Positions 16,947 to 24,361 of a stretch of 45,591 nucleotides of DNA are shown in pieces. The stretch spans positions 1 to 45,591 of the forward strand of contig JAIFLN010000081.1 of NCBI GenBank assembly GCA_020049045.1, read 5' to 3'. The notes beneath the pieces are model-generated. The model was not told where the DNA came from, made no database searches, and worked only from the letters and a program-made list of their open reading frames with translations. Position numbers and translations under genes: made by a program. Each line of letters begins with the position of its first letter. Position 1 is the stretch's first letter. This stretch comes from Spirochaetota bacterium. GTDB lineage: Bacteria > Spirochaetota > Spirochaetia > JABEVK01.

Positions 16947-19834
16947 CCATCGAATCTCCTGAAATTGCCTTCCAGAACCATGTCCGCAACTACTTGGTCC
17001 GCGAGCACGGCTACCGGTTGCTCACCGCCAAGCTCGACCACTCCACCTACAGCCTGGCTGCGCTTATGGCGTTCTTGGAAGCAAGCCAGCCCGACACCCT
17101 CGCCGACTTGCGTGCCGACTACGGCGACGATGCGCCCCGCGAAATTGGCAAGGCGCTCGAGGCTGAGGCAAGCCGGCGCCCCCTGTGGACCATTTTGCGG
17201 GAACACCTGGCGGTGCGCGGGCGAACCTTCAAGTTGTTCTATCCAATTCCTCGGTCCCCCGATCCTGACGGAACGCGGCGCTATCAGGCGAACGACTGGG
17301 CCGTGTTTCCGCATTTTCACTTTGGCGACCGGAACGAAGAAATCGACCTGGTGTTGTTCCTCAACGGAATGCCCCTTGTGGCCGTCGAACTCAAGCACGA
17401 GGGGGCAGGGCAGACCTACCAACACGCCGTAGACCAATACTTGCGGCGTAATCACTCGCATCCCATCTTTCAATGGCCCTTCCTCTTCTTGGCCAGCGAC
17501 ACGACCAACGTGAAAGCTTCTACCAATCCCCGAGTGGCCGATCAGTTCCGGTGGCTGAACGCCGAGCTACCCAACCGGTCGGACACGCCAGGTGAGTACC
17601 CCGTCGAGCATCTTTACCGCGATGTGCTGTCGCCAATCCAACTCGCCGAGGCCATTGACGGGTTCCTGATTGGAGTTCCCGGGGCCACCCCGTACACGGT
17701 GTTTCCCCGTTACCACCAAAGCCGGATGGTCCGCAAGATTGCCGGCCTGACGAGTGCCCATTTTGCCCAGCAAGGGCATATCGGGCAGAAGTTCTTGGTG
17801 CACCATTCGGCCGGCAGCGGAAAGACCCTTTCGATGTGCTGGCTGGCCGATCGCCTGCATAGCCAGTACGACCAAGCCACCGGGGCCAAGCTGACCGACA
17901 CCGTTTTTCTGCTCACCGACCGCCGCTCGCTCGACAAGAACATCCGCGACGAGTTAGAACATTTTGAGCATTTGAAGCCCATTGTCGGAATCGCCAAGAA
18001 GGCGGAAGACCTGAACCGGTTCCTCAAGAAGAACACGCCCATCATCGTGACCACGCAGCAGAAGTTCACCTACATCCTGGAAAAACTGCAGAAGGATGCC
18101 AAGCTCAAACACCGGCGTGTTGTCTTCCTGATCGACGAAGCCCACCGTTCGCAAGACAGCAAGCAAGCGGCGGCGGTACGTAAGCCCTTTCAGGCGGGCC
18201 TGCCCGATGAGCCCGACGACAACGACGACCCCGAAGACGCCATCGACGAAGCGATTGCCCGGCACGACCGCAACCAACTGTTCGTCGCTTTTACGGCCAC
18301 TCCGAGCCGCAACACACGCGCGCTGTTCGGCGACAGCATCGACACGTACACCGAGGCCCAAGCCATCGCCGAAGGCTACATTCTCGACGTGTCGCAAAGC
18401 ATCCTATCGTACAAGACCCTGTACCACATCGGCTGGCGGGGAATTCCTGAGAATCGCTTGGCAGAGTTTCCCAAGGGCACGCTGGCGAGGGTGCTGCAAA
18501 CCATGGCTTTTCAGGATATGGAGATTCTGCAGTACAAGGCCGAAGAGATGCTCACCTTGTTTGAGGCGAAGGTGAAGGGCGAATTGGGCGGAAACGCCAA
18601 AGCGATGATTGTCGCCACGTCGCGGATCGCCGGACTCAGGTACTTTCGTATTCTGCAGGAGAAACTCAAGGAGAGAGGAGCCGACTACCAGGTGCTCTAT
18701 GCCTTCTCGGATTTTCTATACCAAGACCCAGCTACGGGCAAGACCGATTCCATTACTGAAACTGCTGTGAATGGTCTGGGCAACGGCGAAATGATCGAAG
18801 ACCGGTTTGCCCAGTCGGGCTACCGACTCATGGTCGTTGCCAACAAGTTTCAGACGGGTTTTGATCAGCCTCTTCTGACCGGCATGTTTCTCGACAAAGT
18901 GGTCGTCGACCGCAATGCCGTCCAGACGGTCTCGAGGCTGAACCGGTTTTACCCGGGCAAAAAGAACCTGTTGGTGGTCGACTTCACCAACAACGCAAAG
19001 AACATTCACGAAGCGTTTCAGAAATACCGGGGAGAGAACCCCCATCCCGTCCAAGAGCCAATATCCACCGACTGCACCGATTTGTACGACCAGATCCTGG
19101 CCACTGGCTTTCTCAACGCCGAAGACATCGCCAAGGTACTGGAAATACGAATACCCCGTGGGAATGCCCTGTTGCAGGCGTTGGCCGTCGAGTTGCGAGA
19201 GCGTCTCAGGCGGATATACCCAGAAATTGCTGACCAACGGGCCTTTGTTGCGCTTGTTGAGCGATTCCTCAAGAGTTTCTACTTCCTTACCGGATTCTTC
19301 CACTTTCCTAAGCCGATTACTGACGCCGTCACGTGCTTTGAAGACATTGCGCACCAGTTGGTCGAAGTGAGCGGCGATTCCCAGCTTTTGGCCCTGCTGA
19401 AGAACCTGTACGTCGAGAAGGCCTCTGTTCAGCACCTTGGCGAAGTACCGAACCAACCCCGGGGCCGCAAACACGGGGGAGGTGGGCCGGGAGGTCCGGG
19501 CGGTGAGCCACCAAAAGCAACCCTCGACGAACAGATGGACGACCTTCGAGAGCGTTATGCCATTACCGAGGCCGAGGCACTTTTGATCCGCGAGGTCACC
19601 GAGGAAAAGCAGGCTGATTCTCAACTGGCCGACGAAGTATTCCGCAACCGCCAGTCCCCGCTTCACCTGATGGGACCCTTGAAGTCTCGTGTCAACGGCG
19701 AAATGCAGTCGGCCTACGAACAGCGTGACCACATCGAAGAGATTACCGATCCTCGCTACATTGGTCCGGGCGGAATTTTCGACATCATGGCTGTTGTTGT
19801 GATTGATCACCATCTGGTGCTTGCGGGGGCTTGA
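16943..19834 (+). CDS. hsdR: Type I restriction endonuclease, motor and nuclease subunit
   Basis: 963 residues from a TTG that overlaps the MNT stop. The N-terminal PD-(D/E)xK nuclease is visible as EEIDLVLFL (D135) and VAVELKHE (E149, K151). The SF2 translocase follows, with Walker A SAGSGKT (289-295), LLTDRRSLDKNI, DEAH (398-401), FVAFTATPSRNT, and late helicase motifs VANKFQTGFDQP and QTVSRLNRFYPGK. A helical C-terminal domain, with a low-complexity Gly-rich stretch near 838-855, would contact the HsdMS core. It cuts unmethylated DNA after ATP-driven translocation. It is the last gene of the operon. All catalytic motifs are present, so the system looks active. Confidence 0.96.
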   Translation: MTIESPEIAFQNHVRNYLVREHGYRLLTAKLDHSTYSLAALMAFLEASQPDTLADLRADYGDDAPREIGKALEAEASRRPLWTILREHLAVRGRTFKLFYPIPRSPDPDGTRRYQANDWAVFPHFHFGDRNEEIDLVLFLNGMPLVAVELKHEGAGQTYQHAVDQYLRRNHSHPIFQWPFLFLASDTTNVKASTNPRVADQFRWLNAELPNRSDTPGEYPVEHLYRDVLSPIQLAEAIDGFLIGVPGATPYTVFPRYHQSRMVRKIAGLTSAHFAQQGHIGQKFLVHHSAGSGKTLSMCWLADRLHSQYDQATGAKLTDTVFLLTDRRSLDKNIRDELEHFEHLKPIVGIAKKAEDLNRFLKKNTPIIVTTQQKFTYILEKLQKDAKLKHRRVVFLIDEAHRSQDSKQAAAVRKPFQAGLPDEPDDNDDPEDAIDEAIARHDRNQLFVAFTATPSRNTRALFGDSIDTYTEAQAIAEGYILDVSQSILSYKTLYHIGWRGIPENRLAEFPKGTLARVLQTMAFQDMEILQYKAEEMLTLFEAKVKGELGGNAKAMIVATSRIAGLRYFRILQEKLKERGADYQVLYAFSDFLYQDPATGKTDSITETAVNGLGNGEMIEDRFAQSGYRLMVVANKFQTGFDQPLLTGMFLDKVVVDRNAVQTVSRLNRFYPGKKNLLVVDFTNNAKNIHEAFQKYRGENPHPVQEPISTDCTDLYDQILATGFLNAEDIAKVLEIRIPRGNALLQALAVELRERLRRIYPEIADQRAFVALVERFLKSFYFLTGFFHFPKPITDAVTCFEDIAHQLVEVSGDSQLLALLKNLYVEKASVQHLGEVPNQPRGRKHGGGGPGGPGGEPPKATLDEQMDDLRERYAITEAEALLIREVTEEKQADSQLADEVFRNRQSPLHLMGPLKSRVNGEMQSAYEQRDHIEEITDPRYIGPGGIFDIMAVVVIDHHLVLAGA

Positions 19835-19898
19835 TCAACGCTCTATTTCGCCACAGGCTCCGGGCCGCCCCGCCCAACCAGGTGCCCGGCGAGGAAGT

Positions 19899-19938
19899 GG
19901 GGGTGTACCGTGTACACCCCCAGGGGGAGCCTTCCCCC
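19899..19938. terminator. Two adjacent hairpins between convergent hsdR and nrdB
   Basis: A perfect 10-bp stem GGGGGTGTAC / GTACACCCCC (19899-19908, 19912-19921; 3-nt loop) is followed at once by GGGGGA / TCCCCC (19923-19928, 19933-19938; 4-nt loop). The second abuts the nrdB stop. Neither has a T-tract, but the position between converging genes suggests bidirectional 3'-end structure. The rest of the 105-nt gap shows nothing else. Confidence 0.5.
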
Positions 19939-19939
19939 C

Positions 19940-20873
19940 TTAATCCCAGTCCAACCCGCCGGTCTGGTATTCGGTCACGCGGGTTTCGAAAAAGTTCTTC
20001 TCTTTGGAAAGGTCAGTGGCCTGGCTCATCCACGGGAAGGGGTTTTCGGTGTCGTAGACCTTGGTCAGGCCGATGCGTTCCAGGCGGCGGTCGGCGATGT
20101 GCTCGAGCGTAGGTCTTTTCGAGCTCCACGGACTTTTTGATCAGGGTCACAATCTCTTCTTTGAAGGCGGGGGTCCAGACTTGGGGGAACTCCGCCACAA
20201 TGGTGGTGATCAGGTCACATCCGAAATTGAGGTGAATGGACTCGTCGCGCATGATGTATTCAAACTGCTCGCCGATGCCGATCATTTTCCGCTGACGTTT
20301 GAGGGCGAGCATCATGGCAAACCCGGCGTAGAAAAAGATTCCTTCCATGATGACGTAGTAGCCGACCAGGTCGTGAACAAAGGCCTGGATGTTGCTGTCG
20401 CCAATGGTGTTGAAGTTGGGGTCGAACACACTCTTGGTCAGCTCTACGACGAAGTCGTCCTTTTCCTTGATGGAGGGAATCTTCTGGTACATGGTGTAGA
20501 TTTCTTCGGGGTCGAGGCCGAGGGAATCGCAGCAGTAGATGAAGGTGTCGGTGTGGATGGCTTCTTCGTAGGCCTGGCGGAGCATGTACTGGCGGCACTC
20601 GGGGTTGGTGACGTGGTTGTACACGGCCAGAACGATGTTGTTGGCGGTCAGACTTTCGGCGGTGCTGAAGAACCCCAGGTTCCAATAAATCAGGCGGCGC
20701 TCTTCTTCGGTAAGGGCGGTCTGGTTCTTCCACTGCTCGATATCGTCCTGCATCGGAATTTCTTCGGGTACCCAATTGTTGGCCACGCCGTCTTTGTAGT
20801 GCTGGCGCGCCCAGAGGTACGTCATGGGGAGAATTTTGTTGGGGTCGGTCTTGGAGTTGTTGATAATCGACAT
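19940..20873 (-). pseudogene. nrdB: Ribonucleotide reductase small subunit, class Ic type, with internal frame break
   Basis: From the ATG at 20873 the first frame gives about 256 residues of R2 protein: metal ligands in AESLTANN, YEEAIHTDTF, MEGIFFYAGF and RDESIHLNF. At about 20105 the frame breaks just after VELEKTYA. A second frame then reads EHIADRRLERIGL, NPFPWM and, at the end, FETRVTEYQTGGLDWD, 54 residues to the TAA at 19942-19940, the normal NrdB C-terminus that docks to NrdA. About 20 codons expected between the parts are absent. The radical-Tyr position (ExxHxxxY in E. coli NrdB) holds Phe here (EAIHTDTF), the hallmark of class Ic subunits with a Mn/Fe cofactor. Two NrdR boxes lie upstream. 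Either a true lesion or a sequence error; no nrdA in the window. Confidence 0.85.
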
Positions 20874-20899
20874 GGTCAGAACAATCTAATACCGGCCAG

Positions 20900-20947
20900 A
20901 CCCTATGTCTAGAGTGAATCTAAAGCTTATGACACTAGATCTAGCGG
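20900..20947 (-). promoter_or_regulatory. Pair of NrdR boxes upstream of nrdB
   Basis: Two 16-bp sites, ACCCTATGTCTAGAGT (20900-20915) and ACACTAGATCTAGCGG (20932-20947), each match the NrdR box (acaCwAtATaTwGtgt) at 12 of 16 positions, and the second has all the strongest positions. They are 16 bp apart (32 bp centre to centre), the known spacing for co-operative NrdR binding. A minus-strand TTAGAT (20889-20884) ends 10 nt before the nrdB ATG, so the nearer box covers the -35 region and NrdR should repress. Confidence 0.75.
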
Positions 20948-20958
20948 TGACGGGTGGA

Positions 20959-21648
20959 TCAGCCGAGACCGGCGACAGCCTTGATGCCCACACCGTGGTA
21001 AGCTTGCTGCCGGAAACTGGTCAGAACCTCTTCGAAGGCCGACGGAGGAGGGCATTCCACTTCCACGTAGCGGCCCGAAGGATGTCGGATGCGGAGTTTC
21101 CACGCATGAAGCATCAGCCGGGGTACCGTTTCGGTCCACTTGGGAAGATGATAGCGGCGGTCACCGACAATTGGATGTCCGTGACTGTAAAAGTGAACGC
21201 GCAACTGGTGACGGCGTCCGGTTTTGGGGGAAGCCTCGACCAGGGTGAGGTCCTTCCACCGTTCCACCACCTGATACTCGGTCTGCGAGGGTTTGCCTTG
21301 GTCTTCATCAATGCCCATACGACCCGAACCATATTGGCGGATCGGTTTGTCGATGAGCCCGGAAGACTGCTCCATATAGCCCCACAAGAGCGCGAGGTAG
21401 GTCTTGCTTACCCGCCGGTGTTCAAACTCCAGGTTGAGAAACCGGTGTGCCTCGGGGGTTTTGGCGAAGATCAAAAGGCCGCTGACTTCCTTGTCGAGAC
21501 GGTGCACCACCAGCAGCTTCTGCCCCAAGGTCTCTTCCAGGGTCTTCTTGATACAGGCACCCTGGGCATCCAGCCGTTCTGGAATCGTTGGAACTCCCAC
21601 CGGCTTGTCGATGAGTATGATGGCTTCGTCTTCCAGGAGGATCTTCAA
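20959..21648 (-). CDS. RluA-family RNA pseudouridine synthase
   Basis: 229 residues. Family motifs are in order: ILIDKPVGVPT, the catalytic HRLDKEVSGLL with Asp52, KTYLALLWG, TGRRHQLRVHF, HPIVGDRRY and MLHAWKLRIRHP. There is no N-terminal S4 domain, so it is of the short RluA/RluC-catalytic-core type. It isomerises uridine in rRNA or tRNA; the exact target site cannot be told. The start is a TTG (21648-21646) preceded by AAGAAGG, and a well-formed promoter lies 22 nt upstream. It is transcribed alone, between the nrdB promoter and the histidine kinase gene. Confidence 0.93.
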   Translation of the reverse strand: MKILLEDEAIILIDKPVGVPTIPERLDAQGACIKKTLEETLGQKLLVVHRLDKEVSGLLIFAKTPEAHRFLNLEFEHRRVSKTYLALLWGYMEQSSGLIDKPIRQYGSGRMGIDEDQGKPSQTEYQVVERWKDLTLVEASPKTGRRHQLRVHFYSHGHPIVGDRRYHLPKWTETVPRLMLHAWKLRIRHPSGRYVEVECPPPSAFEEVLTSFRQQAYHGVGIKAVAGLG

Positions 21649-21669
21649 GGGGACCTTCTTTTGCGGCAG

Positions 21670-21698
21670 ATTCTAGGGCGAAGTTGCCGACTCGTCAA
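21670..21698 (-). promoter_or_regulatory. Sigma-70 promoter of the pseudouridine synthase gene
   Basis: Minus strand TTGACG (21698-21693), exactly 17 nt, TAGAAT (21675-21670). It lies in the 59-nt gap after the histidine kinase stop, so the synthase gene has its own start and need not depend on kinase readthrough. Confidence 0.65.
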
Positions 21699-21707
21699 CT
21701 CTGGTTG

Positions 21708-23174
21708 CTATTCTGGAAGGTGATTTGACAAGAATTTCACCAAATCCCCTTTCCGAAACGGCTTTTCCAAAAAGCCAGCCCAAAGGTTGCTGCCATCCGA
21801 CTGTTCTGCCGGGGTGGGTTTGGTGGCCGACATGGCCAGGAGTTTGGTCGTTTCGCCCGGGTCCAGGGCCCGGATTCGGCGCGCCGCTTCCAGCCCGGAA
21901 AGACCCGGCATCCTCAAGTCCATCAGAATGAGTGCGGGGTGTTTTTCTTTCCAGACTTCGATGGCTTGAAAACCGTTGGAAGCCTCGAGAATGGTGAGAT
22001 TCTCAGCCCTGAGAAAGTCCTGTACCAACAGGTGGTTGGTCATCTCATCGTCGGCAATCAGCAGGCTGATGCCGGACAGATTGGCTGGACCGGTCTTGGC
22101 ACTCGCCCCTTCGGCCAGGCGGCTGACGACGTTGGAGAGAGTGAGGAGGAACCGGCTTCCCTGACCTGGTTCGCTGACCAGGTCGAGTTGTCCATTCAGA
22201 TTTCCCGCCAGGGTACGGCAAATCGCCAGGCCCAAACCCGTGCCCCCGTAGCGTGAATCCTGATTGCGTTCCTGGACAAAGGGCTCAAAGATCCGTTTTT
22301 GCTGTTCAAGAGGAATTCCCACCCCGGTGTCTTCGACAACGAACTCCCAGGTGCTGCCGTCGTTGCGGACACGCAGAGCCACCCAGCCCCGTTTGGTGAA
22401 CTTCAGGGAGTTGGACAAAAGGTTGCCCAGAATCTGGGTCAGCCGACCGGGGTCGGTCCAGATCTCACGATCGGGGCTGGAGGTCTGTTCCACCACGAAC
22501 TCCAAGCCGCGCCTTCGGAATCTCGTTCGAAACAACGCGTCAATATCGCCCAGAAACTGGTTCAGATCGACCCACTCCGGGCGGGTTTCCACCACTCCTG
22601 ATTCGTAGCGGGATAGATCCAGCAAGTCTCCCAGCACCGACTGTAGGTGTTTGGTTCCGATTCGAAGGCCCCGGAGTGCCGATTTGACCGCCTCGGGTTG
22701 CTGTTCAGCCGCCAGTGACTCGGCGAGGAGTTCGGAAAAGCCAAGGACGGCGTTGAGGGGGTTCTTGATCTCATGACTGACCCAAGCCAGCGCAGAGGTT
22801 TTCCATTCCTGAAAGAACCAGATTCGGAAGGATATCGCATTGTCGGCCTGGGCGAGTTGAGACCGTGCTTCGATCATTTGACCCTGGTTGGGGTGCAACT
22901 CCATGGCACCGTCTTGTTTTCCGCTGCGGCTAAGGCAAAAAAAGTCCTCAATCTCTTGCGGGTTGCCCGCCCGCGACATCCAGGCTGAGATCAGATCGTC
23001 GAGAGGCTGCCCGGAGTACGGCTCATGCCAGCCGATCAGTTCGAGGAACCTCGCATTGATCGCGACGATGCGGCCATCGGAGGCTTCAGCCACAATGGCG
23101 TCCTTCGTACCACTAAGAAATTGGCTGAGAAACGAACCCGCTAGTTTGGAATCAGTATACGGTAATGAAATCAC
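21708..23174 (-). CDS. Hybrid sensor histidine kinase (PAS-HisKA-HATPase-REC)
   Basis: 488 residues from a GTG. Residues 20-75 form a PAS-like sensor (AIVAEASDGRIVAINARFLELIGW). HisKA follows with the H-box WVSHEIKNPLNAVLGF and phospho-acceptor His134. The HATPase domain has the N-box ILGNLLSNSLKF (about 248-259), EDTGVGIP and YGGTGLGLAI. A receiver domain at 367-488 has acidic ADDEMTN, phospho-acceptor Asp419 in LILMDLRMPGLSG and a Lys near KPF. There are no membrane segments, so it senses a cytoplasmic signal. The internal receiver implies a phosphorelay to a separate Hpt protein, absent from the window, or self-regulation. It has no cognate regulator next door, so the output is unknown. 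Confidence 0.93.
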   Translation of the reverse strand: MISLPYTDSKLAGSFLSQFLSGTKDAIVAEASDGRIVAINARFLELIGWHEPYSGQPLDDLISAWMSRAGNPQEIEDFFCLSRSGKQDGAMELHPNQGQMIEARSQLAQADNAISFRIWFFQEWKTSALAWVSHEIKNPLNAVLGFSELLAESLAAEQQPEAVKSALRGLRIGTKHLQSVLGDLLDLSRYESGVVETRPEWVDLNQFLGDIDALFRTRFRRRGLEFVVEQTSSPDREIWTDPGRLTQILGNLLSNSLKFTKRGWVALRVRNDGSTWEFVVEDTGVGIPLEQQKRIFEPFVQERNQDSRYGGTGLGLAICRTLAGNLNGQLDLVSEPGQGSRFLLTLSNVVSRLAEGASAKTGPANLSGISLLIADDEMTNHLLVQDFLRAENLTILEASNGFQAIEVWKEKHPALILMDLRMPGLSGLEAARRIRALDPGETTKLLAMSATKPTPAEQSDGSNLWAGFLEKPFRKGDLVKFLSNHLPE

Positions 23175-23241
23175 GATTTAAGACCTAATCAACAGGCTAA
23201 CAGAATCCCGGAGGAAACTCAATCATTAGTTCTCGAATTCC

Positions 23242-23270
23242 TTGTTCTCCGGGTTGTTGCCGGTTAGGAT
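23242..23270 (+). promoter_or_regulatory. Promoter of the Rsm22-like gene, probably leaderless
   Basis: TTGTTC (23242-23247), 17 nt, TAGGAT (23265-23270); the ATG begins 5 nt after the -10, so transcription would start at or beside the start codon. A 7-bp inverted repeat CCCGGAG (23207-23213) / CTCCGGG (23247-23253) overlaps the -35. The rest of the 101-nt divergent gap to the kinase gene shows nothing convincing. Confidence 0.5.
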
Positions 23271-23275
23271 AGGGC

Positions 23276-24361
23276 ATGGATTATTCGCCACCCCTCGACC
23301 GCTGGTTGCCCCATCTCCTGTCTGTCTGGCGCTCCGGCCCCGGGCCTGCCGACGGGCTGACCACTTCAGAAGCAGATCGTATCGCCGTCGGGGTTAAAGA
23401 GCTGTCCCGGGGACTTACCGGTGACCGCAGCCTGGTCGGGCAGCGGTACCTGGCGCGGGGTGATTTGCTGGGGGCCTACCTTTTGTATTATTGGCCGGTC
23501 AGTTTTGCCCAGACACTTTTTGCCCTCAAGCAGGGTTCGGTGGCCAGAGGAGGGCGGGCTCTGGATTTGGGGAGCGGTCCTGCACCGGGAGCTTTTGCCC
23601 TGCTGGAAGCCGGCTGGAACCACGTCACCGCCGTTGACCGCAGCGCTGAAGCCTTGGCCGTGGCGACAAAATTGGCGTCGCTCGGGGGGCATCGGCTTGA
23701 GACGTCCGTTTGGGACGCCGACCAGGGACTGCCTGCCGGTGAGCCCTGGGACCTGATCGTTGCCGGACATTTTTTCAATGAAATGGCGTCAGGGTCTGCG
23801 GACCGGATCGAGCGGAGGGCGGCTTTTCTCCAAGCGCTGGCTGGCAGGCTGACGGCAACGGGCCGTATCCTGATTCTGGAACCGGCCTCGCACATACCCA
23901 ACGCCGAAGCTCTGGCTCTCCGTGATGCCTTGGTCGCCGCCGGCTGGGGAGTCTCAGGACCCTGCTTTTTTCAAGGGGCCTGTCCTGCACGTGCCGCCGG
24001 CGCCGCCTGCCACGATGTGTTGCGATGGAAAGTTCCCCATCTGGTGGCCCAGACGGCCCGCCGCGCCGGCATCGACAAGCGGGAACTGCCCTTCACCTGG
24101 TTGGTGGTTGACCCCAAGGGTCCTCCGAAGGTCGATCCGGCTCTGTTGCGGGTGGTCAGCGAGCCCTTGTTGAACAAGGCCGGCCGCCGCAGAGTGGTTG
24201 CCTGCGGCGCGGCAGGCCGCTTCAGTCTGTCGGCACCTGGGGCTTACCGGTCACCGGAATGGATAAGGGTAAACCGCGGTCAGGCCTTACGGGTTACGGA
24301 CCCGGAGCTTCGGGAGGGCGGCTGGGGTCTTGGGCCGCAGACTCGTCTCTCTTCTCCATAA
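23276..24361 (+). CDS. Rsm22-like SAM-dependent methyltransferase
   Basis: 361 residues. Class I methyltransferase motifs are clear: motif I ALDLGSGPAPG (95-105), an acidic residue after VTAVD (121), WDLIVAGHFFNEM and LILEPAS. After the Rossmann core comes a Cys cluster: C230, C236 in GPCFFQGACPAR and C245-H246 in AACHD. That C..CP..CH pattern is typical of the Rsm22/METTL17 family, where it binds metal or an Fe-S cluster. Family members associate with the small ribosomal subunit; bacterial members are poorly studied. The 3' end overlaps the convergent MFS gene by 68 nt, so the C-terminal tail of about 20 residues may not be conserved. Confidence 0.82.
   Translation: MDYSPPLDRWLPHLLSVWRSGPGPADGLTTSEADRIAVGVKELSRGLTGDRSLVGQRYLARGDLLGAYLLYYWPVSFAQTLFALKQGSVARGGRALDLGSGPAPGAFALLEAGWNHVTAVDRSAEALAVATKLASLGGHRLETSVWDADQGLPAGEPWDLIVAGHFFNEMASGSADRIERRAAFLQALAGRLTATGRILILEPASHIPNAEALALRDALVAAGWGVSGPCFFQGACPARAAGAACHDVLRWKVPHLVAQTARRAGIDKRELPFTWLVVDPKGPPKVDPALLRVVSEPLLNKAGRRRVVACGAAGRFSLSAPGAYRSPEWIRVNRGQALRVTDPELREGGWGLGPQTRLSSP

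Noticed and set aside
18716-19813. Minus-strand frame of 365 codons opposite hsdR
   Set aside because: HsdR motifs run through on the plus strand; the antisense product has no family features.
19831-20140. Small plus-strand frames after hsdR
   Set aside because: They are antisense to the C-terminal part of nrdB, which reads EHIADRRLERIGL to GGLDWD on the minus strand.
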